Both the position numbers and the translations under genes were made by a program. This document shows positions 9,729 to 19,676 of a stretch of 64,000 nt of DNA, piece after piece (position 1 is the first letter of the stretch; every line of letters begins with the position of its first letter). The notes below the pieces were generated by a model that was not told where the DNA came from, ran no database searches, and worked only from the letters and a program-made list of their open reading frames with translations. The stretch comes from Coix lacryma-jobi var. lacryma-jobi (Eukaryota > Streptophyta > Magnoliopsida > Poales > Poaceae), in the NCBI GenBank assembly GCA_009763385.1, contig CM019822.1, forward strand, positions 7,782,127 through 7,846,126, given 5' to 3'.

Positions 9729-11641
9729 TGAAAGGTCCTAAATGACTAGAGGGGGGGTGAATAGCCTATAAAAAATTTCTACAACAACACTTAAACAAAC
9801 TAGTTAGACAACTAAATGGCGAAGCGAAGTTTGCGCTAGCTCTACACAGATGCAAGCCACCTATTCACAATTCTAGATAACCACAAACTCTAAGTCACAC
9901 AATATCAAAGGAACTATTCAACAACTAAATAAGCAATAATGTATATCACTACACAAGATAAGAGAATGTAACTAACAACAAGGTATAATATTATCTTGCA
10001 AGAAAGTAACAAATGTAAGTACAAGAGATAGAGGTGTGTATACCGAGCCGGCAAGAGATTAATAAATGAATATCAAAGAATACCACGAAGACAAGTTGAC
10101 ACAATAATTTTTCCTCCGAGGTTCACTTGCTTGCCGGCAAGCTACGTCCCCGTTGTAGCGATACACCCACTTGGAGGTTCACGCGCTAATAGGCATCACA
10201 CGCCTAACCCTCAATAGGGTGCCGCACAACCTACACAAGATGGGGATCCACAAGCTACGAGCAATCCACTAGAGTTACCTTTGGCGCTCCGCCGGGGAAG
10301 TTACAAGAAACCACTTACAAATCACCGGGAGATGGCCACGAACAATCACCACTCGTGCCTAATCTCCTCCGCTGCTCCAAACCGTCTAGGTGGCGGCAAC
10401 CACCAAGAGTAATAAGAATATTCGCAGCAACAACAATCGCCAAGTGCCACTAGATGCAAACTCACAAGCAAATGCACTTGGATCTCTCGATCTCACTTGG
10501 ATTCGTACTAACAAGCAAAGAGATCAGAGGGAGGGATTAGATCTTGCTCAAGAGGATGTTCAAGAAGTCAGAGAGTCAAGAAGATATCCCCAAAGGCGGC
10601 CACGGTCAATTTATAGGGAAGGGAGGGCGACGGCCCGAACCCTACCTTTCTGCGCTTGGTCGGTAGTACCGACCCCTCCTGGGCGGTAGTACTGACAGAG
10701 TCAAACTAACCGTTAACACACGACCCGCTGATTTAGGCGAAGCACCGACTCTCTGGTCGGTACCTCCGAGGTCGGTAGTACCGAGGTAATGGCGGTACTA
10801 CCGCCAGGCCAAAATCGGCCGCGAACAGAGAGCTCTGCGAAAAGCAAGCTACTACCGACCTTGCGTCGGTACCACCACGGGCGGTAGTACCGAGGTAATG
10901 GCGGTACTACCGCCAGGCCATTTTCAAATCTACAGAGAGCCTCGCGAAACCCTTTAGAGCCACGGTACCACCGACCCTCTGGTCGGTACCACCGCCGGCG
11001 GTAGTACCGAAGTAATGGCGGTACTACCGCCAGGCCAAAAAAGCCCCAACACAGAGAGGGCTGCACGCAGCACCTATGGGCGGTACCACCGACCACCCTG
11101 GTCGGTACCACCGACCATACACAGAAAACTTCATTTTCTTCTCTGTGTTGATCCAAAACAACTCCAACAACTTCTCCTTTGCAAATGAGCTAACACCAAC
11201 AAGTGTTCATCATCTTGTGCATGTGTGTTAGCATTTTCACAAACATATTCAAAAGATTCGAGTTAGCACACTAGGTCCTAATGCATATGCATGTATGAAT
11301 CCACCTAGTGGCACTTAATAACCGTGATCACTGAGATATTCCCCTCTTAATAGTACGGCTATCTATCCTAAATGCACTCACACCCTCTATGGTGTCTTGA
11401 GTGCCAAAACAAAATTCCTATTTATACCTTTGCCTTGATCTCCATAGGATTTTGTTTTTCTCTTCTTCTTCTTCCAAATGTGGAGCACTTGATCTATCTT
11501 TTGGTCATCACCACCAATACCATGATCATCATTTGGCTCCCGTACTTGGAATGTACCAACCTAGCTCATAGACACTTCATGACAAGGTTAGTACTCTAGG
11601 TGACATCAATTATCCAAAACCAAACAAGGACTTTCAGGAAC
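9724..11641. mobile_element. 1.9-kb TG...CA element (probable solo LTR) inserted in the RT gene
   Basis: The element itself is 9729-11636 (1908 bp), starting TGAAAGGTCCTAAATG and ending AGGACTTTCA. These are short inverted ends of LTR type, flanked by a perfect 5-bp duplication GGAAC (9724-9728 and 11637-11641). Excising it and one duplication restores an uninterrupted RT frame through the FLDD box. I see no coding domains, PBS or second LTR inside, so a solo LTR is the simplest reading; a non-autonomous element with LTR-like ends is possible. The last third holds an array of GC-rich palindromes (10655-11125). Confidence 0.85.
10655..11125. repeat. Array of palindromic cggtagtaccg motifs
   Basis: Three related units with spacing of about 109-117 bp each carry gtagtaccgaggtaatgg followed by the mirror-symmetric ggcggtactaccgcc and aggcca (near 10775, 10884 and 11001). 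Further cggtaccaccg variants lie between and beyond them. The array is inside the TG...CA element. Reading frames across it are low-complexity shadows. Confidence 0.85.
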
Positions 11642-13168
11642 ACCACGACGAACAGATCTAAAAACTCCATGAAGACCTTGTTCATCAGATACATGAAGAA
11701 AGCGGGGGCATTAGTCAAGCCGAAGGACATCACGGTGTACTCATATAGCCCATATCGAGTCACAAATGCCGTCTTCGGAATGTCAGCTTTACGAATCTTC
11801 AGTTGATTATAACCTGTTTGCAGGTCAATCTTCGAGAACACATGAGCACCCTTCAACTGATCAAACAGATCATCAATGCGAGGAATAGGGTACTTGTTCT
11901 TGATGGTGGCTTCATTCAATGCGCGATAACCAACGCACATCCGTTGGCCTCCATCCTTCTTCGAAACAAAGATCACAGGGGCTCCCCATGGGGATGTACT
12001 AGGACGAATATGCCCCTTCTCTAACTGCTCTTGAATCTGCGACTTCAGCTCAGCTAGCTTTTCGGCATCCATTCTATATGGTCGCCTGTATATAGGTGCA
12101 GTGTCAGGAACTAAATCAATGGAGAATTCAATCTCACGATCAGGTGGCATACCTGGTACTTTCTGGAAGACGTCAGAGAATTCCTTGACAACTCGGATAT
12201 CAGGTACCACGACAGCCCCATATGCTCTGGCTTCTTCTATCATCTTCGTCGGTGCCTGATACACAATCTCCGTGCCATCTGGATGCTTCACAGTGATGAT
12301 CCTCTGAGCACAATCAATAACCCCTCGATACTTGCTCAGCCAGTTCATTCCCAGAATGACATCTATCCCCTCAGAATCCAGAACGATAAGATCAGAAAGA
12401 AACTCTACCCCCCTTATGTTTATACTCAGCTCCCGACACACCTGTCTGGAAACCATCTCTCCTCCAGGAGATGTAACTATCAAGCCTCTAAGCATAGGTG
12501 AAACTGACAGACTACATGCTGATGCGAACCTTGCGGTTATGAAAGAGTGTGATGCACCAGAATCAAAGAGTACTGTAGCTGGATGGGAATTAACAGTGAA
12601 CATACCCAATACCACATCTGGAGCCGTCTGAGCTGACTCTGCTGCGACATGGTTCACACGGCCACGTGCGAACGCCTGGGGCTGTCCTGCGGGACGGGAC
12701 TGCGGTGGAGCCGGCTGCCTCAACGGACACTTGTTGGCGAAGTGTCCCATCTGGTTGCACTTGTAGCACGGGCCAACCTGACCTGCCCCCTGTGCTGGAT
12801 GGGGCTGCTGCGGAGCTGGAAGACCCGGACGAGGTGCCTGAGCCTGGCGAGGCGGCTGCTGCTGCTGCTGAGGTGGAGCCTGGTACTGGGGAGCTGGGTG
12901 CCTGTACTGAGGAGCGGGCTGCCGGTACTGGGGCGGCCGGTACTGCTGCTGCTGCTGGGGGTACTGCCAGGGAGCTGGAGCAGGTAGAGCGTAGCGGGGA
13001 CGGGTGGAGCTGCTGGAGGACTGTCCCTGGAAGGTCATCTTCCTCTTGCGATCTGCATCGAGGTCCTTCCTTTCCCTCTCCACTGTGAAAGCACGGTCAA
13101 CCAGCTTCTGGAATGAGGAAAACTCATTCGAAGCCAGGGCGTAGCGGAGTCCGGGGTTAAGCCCATGC
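11637..13168 (-). pseudogene. gag C-terminus, protease and N-terminal RT (Tekay-type gag-pol, second segment)
   Basis: Read on the minus strand from 13168, the segment gives the end of the gag capsid region (HGLNPGLRYALASNEF...). It then gives a proline/glutamine-rich linker, a CCHC zinc knuckle (CYKCNQMGHFANKC), a retropepsin with VLFDSGASHSFI, and RT up to the start of the catalytic box: WGAPVIFVSKKDGG, KIDLQTGY, SFGLTNAPAFF, then LFVVVF. The frame is open from 13168 to the insertion at 11641, where element sequence replaces FLDD. RT copies element RNA into DNA; this copy cannot, because its active site is split. Methionine 13083 is internal. Confidence 0.9.
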
Positions 13169-13270
13169 CTGTAGCAGACACAATTTAATTACTTGACAGG
13201 TGGTGATAGAAAGAAGTATAAGATATGTATCATGAGTTAGAGAAAAGATATTGACAAAATTAAAACTTGC
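13169..13270 (-). other. GC-AG intron-like insert within retrotransposon gag
   Basis: A 102-bp AT-rich stretch interrupts GC-rich gag coding sequence. On the minus strand it starts CAG|GCAAGT and ends TGTCTGCTACAG|GCATGG, a GC-AG junction with good donor context, a pyrimidine-rich region and a possible branch site (ctctaac). Removing it rejoins the conserved gag segment in frame (codon split AG|G), whereas reading through meets a stop within about 10 codons. CAGGCA occurs at both edges, so a small insertion with a 6-bp duplication is an alternative to a true intron. Confidence 0.6.
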
Positions 13271-13854
13271 CTGAAGCAATCCTGCTTCTTGTCATCTTCA
13301 TCCACGTCACCCGGGGCGTAACGGGACAGCTGGGTGAACCGCGTGAAATACTCACGTACGGACATCGTGCCCTGCCTGAGGTCCTGAAACTCCCGGCGCT
13401 TCACCTTGATCTCGCCGGCGGGAACGTGCTGGTCGCGGAAGGCCTTGCGGAACTCCTCCCAGGTGATGGTGTTGGCGTTCGCGCGAGCGACGGTGTAGGC
13501 AGTCCACCAGTCCTTCGCCGAGCCCTGAAGCTGGTGCGCGGCGTAGAGAACCTTATCCTGGTCCCCAACATGAGCAAGCTGCAACTTGCCCGCAATAGCC
13601 TCGAGCCAATCGTCAGCATCCATCGGCTCGATCGCGTGGTGGAACACGGGAGGGCGCGTCGTCATGAAGCTCCTGAGTGTGTCCTCCGGTCGGGGTGGCG
13701 GTGCAGCTCCTCCACCCTGAGCACCCTGGGCAGCCTGGGCACCCTGGGCCATCTGCTGCGGGTCGTACGGGGGCGGAGGTGGATGAGGTGGCTGGTTGCC
13801 ACCTGCCCCGCCAGCGTTACAGGCGTTACCCGCGCTGCTCCTGGTGTCAACCAT
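13271..13854 (-). CDS. gag N-terminal exon (Tekay-type element)
   Basis: Starts at 13854 with MVDTRSSAGNACNAGG, followed by a proline-rich stretch and the retrotransposon gag domain: DDWLEAIAGKLQLAHV, YAAHQLQGSAKDWW, WEEFRKAFRDQHVP, FQDLRQGTMSVREYFTRFTQL. Gag forms the cytoplasmic virus-like particle in which reverse transcription takes place. The start is the first in-frame ATG downstream of the leader and fits related elements. If the intron-like insert is not removed, translation would stop after 205 residues, yielding a gag lacking the zinc knuckle. Confidence 0.85.
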
Positions 13855-14226
13855 CTGTTACATTTTCCAGGAGTAAAAGTGAGACATGATAGATAGATAT
13901 ATAACAACCCTGATTTGGTTTAATTAATTCGATTAGTAAAATATTTTGAACAAATGATGTCGCTGCAACCTGACGGTCGCAACACACCAACAATCATTAC
14001 AAAGAACCAAAATATTACATATGCACAAGTACATGTCATACAACGACCTACGAGATCACATAATTATGGCGGGCTTCTTACGAGTTTGGAGGACCTATTT
14101 TTTTAAGAAAATTTGAATTTTCAGCAAAGACAGGCTATAGAAGTGGGAAAATAGGGTGAGACTTTATAAAAATAGTTTTGTAAATTCGACGACTGACTAG
14201 GGTAGCGTCCTACGGTCAACACGGCT
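13855..14226 (-). other. Untranslated leader of the Tekay-type element
   Basis: Lies between the primer-binding site and the gag start codon on the minus strand. It is AT-rich with no recognisable coding content. Such leaders normally carry packaging and dimerisation signals, which cannot be identified by eye. Confidence 0.6.
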
Positions 14227-14238
14227 TCGATACCACTC
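14227..14238 (-). other. Primer-binding site (initiator tRNA-Met type, degenerate)
   Basis: Just inside the 5' LTR the minus strand reads gagTGGTATCgaagCC. This resembles the TGGTATCAGAGC complement of initiator tRNA-Met used by most plant LTR retrotransposons, with changes in the second half. Confidence 0.7.
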
Positions 14239-17200
14239 TGTGACACCCCAATTTTAAGAACAAAATTGGAGCACAATATATGTATGCCAGGATCAATTTT
14301 CATACATATATCCACATCATAGTAAATATCAAAACAATACTTTATTAATAATATCGAACTTTGTTACATAAATGACCCTCGGGTCTGAAATAAAAAGTAC
14401 AGACTCTCATGATAATGGACTATAATGAAGACTCTGATGTAGATGCGGAAATCTGGACTCCATCTCCACAGGAAGGTCGACCGGGGGTAGCGCCATCCTA
14501 GTACAGGTCGTCAGGGTCGTAGCCTCCGTCTTCTAGATACTCCTGCTCCTCGTACGTGTAGTCTCCGGCGTCTGGGTGGGGTAGCAGGGGGGACAAAGAG
14601 GAAGGGTGAGTACATCGAAATGTACTCCGCAAGTGTAGGAAATATATGCTTAGGAGGCTTATAACAAAGGTAGGCTGACTTTGTTTGACTCAAGCGCCTA
14701 AAGCGACACACCCTATTAATCCTATTAATCCTATGCACCTATTTACTAGGTTATAGACAGACTCTGTAGTAAAGTAACAACACTCGGAGTCGCACCGAGC
14801 AAACCACACTCGGAGTCACACCGAGCAACCAACACCTGAAGTCCATCAGGCAACCGCACCTGAAGTCCATCAGATGACCCGAACCCAAAACCAACCAGTA
14901 ACCCGCTAATCTCAAAGAAGTCCAAGCCGCTCGTGACCGTGAGCACGGCTGATATATCAGTTTTACACTCTGCAGAGGTTGCACATCGTTACCCATGAGT
15001 CGTGCAGATCCCGTCACGCTAAACACTGCCGAGGTGCATAGCGGGTTGCACTGCAAGGCCTTTACAAAGCCCCCTCCAAGTCCGTTCCACACGTACCTCT
15101 AAGGTTTCACCCCGTACAAAGGTCTACGACCCCCAGGGCCCCCTCGTGAGCCACTAAAACAAACCCCGTGTGGACCCTCAACTTAGAGGTAACTAATTAA
15201 TTAGCCAGGTCCAGCCCATCCAGATCTCATGGTTGCGCTGTCAAGCCGGGTTACATGCTCTGAGAATCGGGTCCTAGGGATCCAGGCAGGATATGTCTAG
15301 CACGAGCCCCGAACCAAAAACCAAAAGCAGCTGCCGAGTCCCACGGCATAAAACCACCAGTACGGGTCCATCCTGCCGGATTTACCTAATCACCATGTTT
15401 CTACAAAATTACCATGACCATGTTCATTTCATAGTTCATTAATCAAGATTATAAACATTTTAACTCCCATCCCAACCATGACTGCAGGGCTAAGCAAGAC
15501 ACCTACCCGAACATCCCAAAGCAGGCGACAAGGATAATATAAACAAATTCTAGTAAACCCTAACATGGGATTCAAATTAGTGACAAGCATGCATCTACAA
15601 GATCTAACTACTCTAGTACCAAAAGTAAAATAAAGTAAGTGCAAGATGTTCAAGGACACTTGCCTTCGGACTGGGTCGAATCAACTGGGTCGCAAGGATG
15701 GTCTGGAGCGTCCTCATACTCCGCACTCTTTGGCCCAAGCAACATACATGGCACAATACATAGAAATAAATAACAGTACAACAAACAGTATGAAAACAGT
15801 AAACTAATAGATCTACTGCGTAGAGAACGAAATTATAAATCTAACGCAAGTTGAATGGGTCAAAACGGAGTTAAAACGTGAAAGTTATGGGCTTTTAAAG
15901 TCGGGTGGCAAAACTGTAAATCAGTTGAAGTCATTTTCGTAATTTAAATAAAAGAAAACTGAATTAAAAAGGCAACAAGAGCGGGCCTCATTTAGCTGGA
16001 AGTGCAGGGGCTAGATCACAAAGTTTCGGAAGACTCAGAACACTATGCAGGTGGAGCGTGGGTTGATTTTTGAAAAAGGCAGGGGCTCTTTAACAAAAGT
16101 GCATCGGCGAAGGGGTATCGGCTTTTCTCGGCCGTTGATCTGGTGATGGGTGGCTGTGATTAGATCAGGGCGGACGGCTATGAGGTGGACCGCGCCTCGT
16201 TTTGACGTAAACCGAGGGGCTAGAACACAAAATCCCCGAGACTCAGTGAATAGTGCTTTAGGACTGCGGGTTGGTTCAAAGAATTGTGGAGGGGTCTTTT
16301 GCAATTTCACCATGGCCAGTCGGCGCGGCGTGGCTGCGGCTGATGTGGCAGACGCGTGGCGCATAGCGATGGGTGCGGTGCACCACGCGGCTTGTGCGCT
16401 GGCTGACGCAGCGGGGTGGACTGCGTCCACGGCTCGGTGGACTCGGTCTATACCGGTTCGCAGCAGGGTTCTAATCTTAGCCGTAGATCTAAGATCGGAC
16501 GGTGCAGGCAGGATAGGAGGGGGGGGGCCTCGCCGGCCGGCGCTGAGGGACGCGGCGGCGGGGTACAGGAGATGGCAGCGCCATGCCTGCGCTTGCGGCA
16601 CCGCTCGGACTAAGCCCTAGGAACCGGTAGCGACCTAGGGAAACTATGGGGAGGGGAGCGGAGGAGATGGCGAGCTCACCGAGGGGACTTGCGCGGTCGG
16701 AGGAGGCCCGGGTACGTGGGTTTGACGATGAGGGCGGTCGCGGTGGTTCCGAGCTCCGGCGTGGTCCGCTGACGGCGCTCCCGGGCGCCGAGTCCACCGG
16801 AGATGACCCTGTGGGCGCGGTGCGTCCTTGCAAGACCGAGGGAGGGTCCGGTGTGGTGGTTCACAGCGTCGTCGAGGTGCCCGTGAGCTTCAGTGAGGGA
16901 GGCAATGGCGATGGCGGCTGTGTGCTTCGTGAGGGAGAAAGGAGGGTTGGGGCACGGGTAAGGCTTCTTGTAGGCGGAGGTATGGGTGGTGGTGCGATCT
17001 TCTAGCGGATCGGATCGGGGACGCGGGATTGAGTGCGAGCGCGAAGGGCGAAGCGGGGGTTGGGGACGGACCCGATAGACGGGCCCCGCCTGTCAGCGAG
17101 AAGCAAGGGAGGGAGGGGCGTCGGCGCTGTGGCCTGGTGCGGATGGTGGAGCGGGTCGTGGCTTGCGCTGGGCCGCGAGGGGAAGAGGGGAGGACGGGCC

Positions 17201-17715
17201 GGCGCGGAAGAGAGAGCGGGCCGAGGCCGCGGGGAAATGGAGGGAGGTGCACGCGGCGTGGGCCAGCCGCAGGCGTGCGGGAAGAGGGGGGGTGGGCCGG
17301 CGGGGCGCGGCTGGGCTGGAAGTGGAGATAGGGGAAGCCCAAGCCATTCCGTTTTCTTTTCTTTTCTAAAACCTTTTCAAATTTATTTAAATTCTAGATT
17401 CAAATCTGTTTGAAATCAAAACATCTTTGCAAATTTAGGAAACATTTTCCCTAGATTTTGAAACAAAATTTGGAGTTTCATTTTGTAAAATTTTCTGAAA
17501 CCTTTTTATTTTACTTTCTAAATAGAATAAAACTGATTCGCTCTATCGGGTTTTAACAAAAATTATTTACCACACAATAAAAATATGCAATGGCACGAAT
17601 GCAACATGAAAATGAATAAATAAAATTTTATTTTCCTCCACTATTAAATATACCAACCTATTTAATTTCTAATTAATTTAATTCAATTGGGGAAAATTTA
17701 AATCAGGCTGTTACA
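14239..17715 (-). repeat. 5' LTR of the Tekay-type element
   Basis: 3477 bp with TG...CA ends, collinear with the 3' LTR at 3888-7359. In retrotransposons this copy holds the promoter driving the genomic RNA. Its edges define the PBS on one side and the target duplication aacgt on the other. Confidence 0.95.
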
Positions 17716-17720
17716 AACGT

Positions 17721-18298
17721 TCAGCAATCTCGAGAACAACTTATTCAAAATACATTTTTGAGAACAAGTCGTTCGACAATGGTTTTGTACATTTACCTAG
17801 CAACTAGGAAAACTTAGATGTTCTTGGTAGATTGTTTTTTTTTATTCAACTTAACGTAACTCGGTTGTTTATGTTTTTTTTGGTGGAATCTGTCTACTTA
17901 GATTAATTTAAGTTCATGATCGACTTTGACATGAGTGCTTGTACTTTTTCTAGATTTATTTTGGGATTTAACAACACTTTTTTTTAGTGGTAAGCGACGT
18001 GTCCTTCGATAATGAGACGTTTGTGCTGACTTCTTTAATCTTCATATTTGTCGGTCCAACCCGGTTCTTTGAAGATGAGTGTATGTTCATGCGTTTGTAA
18101 GGATGAGTCTATGCTATATGATTGTTTCGGGTCTCGCAAAAAAAAACAACCAGAAAGCGAGTCAATAGTTTAGAAATGCTCAAAGATGCAAGGACATAAC
18201 CATAAATTTGGAGACATGAATCACATGAGTATTTTGGCAACAATATGAAAATGGGTCTAAATCATTACTAAGTTACCCTCCATCTGTCTCAATGTAAA
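17721..18298. other. Intergenic, no supported gene
   Basis: AT-rich DNA between the retrotransposon and a MITE. No open frame of note, RNA gene or repeat structure seen. Confidence 0.5.
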
Positions 18299-18552
18299 TA
18301 CTCCCTCTGTATCGTTTTGAATAAGGTTTAAATCAAACATTGAGAATATAAATCATAAATAACTTTTAAATTATTGAGTTTAGAGATGTAAAAATCATAT
18401 AAATAAATTTATCTTGAAAAATACTTTCATAAAAATATACATATACCACTTTAAAATAAATATTTTTTTAAAAAAATAAGTAGTCAAAGTTATGTTTTAG
18501 AGACCGTGTCGCTGTTTTAAACGACATCTATTTTTTTTATATGGAGGGAGTA
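18299..18552. mobile_element. Stowaway-like MITE (family A), uninterrupted
   Basis: Starts TA-ctccctctgtatcg and ends atatggagggag-TA. The interior is the reverse complement of the family-A copy at 2286-2805 with its nested insert removed, including aatcataaataacttttaaa and gagaccgtgtcgctg. Confidence 0.85.
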
Positions 18553-19510
18553 TATTGTAACGTAAATTGTCATCCATAATACCCGCTCTCAAAACCCCAA
18601 TAATAGCTCTTGAACAACATTATTCGTGAACCCTGGCGTCGTAGAAAAAAAGGAGTAGGTCGAAGAACCCAAATATATCCCGGCTTTTAGATTATATATA
18701 TCTCTAACATCTACCATGAAAACAAAATCAACAAAAATATCTGTGTTACATCGTTTATTTGCTTAGTGACACATATCACATATGTATAGCAAAATCTCGT
18801 CAACAGAGGAAGGACCAAGAGAAATAGCTTACGAGTTACGACGGCTGCCTCTACTGCCCGAGCGAAGACCCATCATCAGGCATCCTACAAAGGCCTGCGA
18901 ACTACTGATCCTTAACAATCTCTGATTAGTGACTAGTACAATCCCCCAGCCACACCTGCTCTCGTACGAGAGGACACCTTTTGGAAACAGGAACAGCGGA
19001 AAAAACGAACCGGCCGGTCTTGTGAAAGAAGCTTCTTGGATGCGTGTGTGGTGTACGTAATGATCGGCATGTCTTGGCAAGGGACGGCGTCATGTGTGCG
19101 ATGCATCCAGTGATCCAGTCCCATCCTTGGGCGCAGCTCCGTGAAACCGTTGCCCGCGAGAGGACGCCCAAAAAACGGAACGTCTGAATCTTCCTATAGC
19201 GAAGTCGCATTCACCTTCTCGTTCTTGCTCGATCCCCTCATTGGCAAAGAAAAAGTCACCGTCCCCCTTACTCACCGCGCGCGCGCGTGCGGGTCTTGGT
19301 TGCCAGGACTCGCACTCCAATCGGCATCAGCCTGCCGGCCTCCTGCCGGGTCCGGTCAAAACGGCCGTTTCAGACGAAGACGACGCCTCTCTCCAGGCTG
19401 CAGGCTCTCCTCCGGTCCTCCACCGGCCCCAACTAACCAACCACCCGCACCCGCGCCGAGCCCAGAGCCCCAGACAACTCGTCGCCGCCGCGCAGTGCCC
19501 CCCGGCCCGC
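18553..19510. other. Upstream region of the kinase gene
   Basis: No supported coding content. GC content rises towards the 3' end (about 19260 onward), as is usual for grass promoters and 5' UTRs. Overlapping frames on both strands (18829-19320 and 19141-19680) look like chance frames. Confidence 0.45.
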
Positions 19511-19517
19511 TATATAG
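19511..19517 (+). promoter_or_regulatory. TATA box candidate of the kinase gene
   Basis: The sequence tatatag sits in a GC-rich setting 166 bp upstream of the start codon, implying a 5' UTR of about 130 bp. No experimental start site is available. Confidence 0.5.
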
Positions 19518-19676
19518 CCCCCGCACCCCCACACGCCTCGTGTCAAACCATCCAATCCAATACCACTCGATCGATCGCAAGAACTGCGCCGGCCGGCCGG
19601 GGGAAGAAGAAGGCACCGAATTCAAGGCTTTTACTACTGCTACTGCTACTCGATCGAGGATTCGGGATCACGCGGC

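Larger units (their letters stand above)
3883..17720 (-). mobile_element. Tekay-type (Ty3/gypsy chromovirus) LTR retrotransposon, complete but dead
   Basis: Two 3.47-kb LTRs bound the element (3888-7359 and 14239-17715). The 5-bp flanks aatgt (3883-3887) and aacgt (17716-17720) are target duplications differing by one base. Read on the minus strand the order is 5' LTR, PBS, gag, protease, RT, RNase H, integrase, chromodomain, polypurine tract, 3' LTR. The C-terminal chromodomain and very long LTRs point to the Tekay/Del clade. The copy is inactive: a 1.9-kb insertion splits RT and a nonsense codon interrupts integrase. LTRs are about 98-99% alike by eye, so insertion is fairly recent. Confidence 0.93.
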
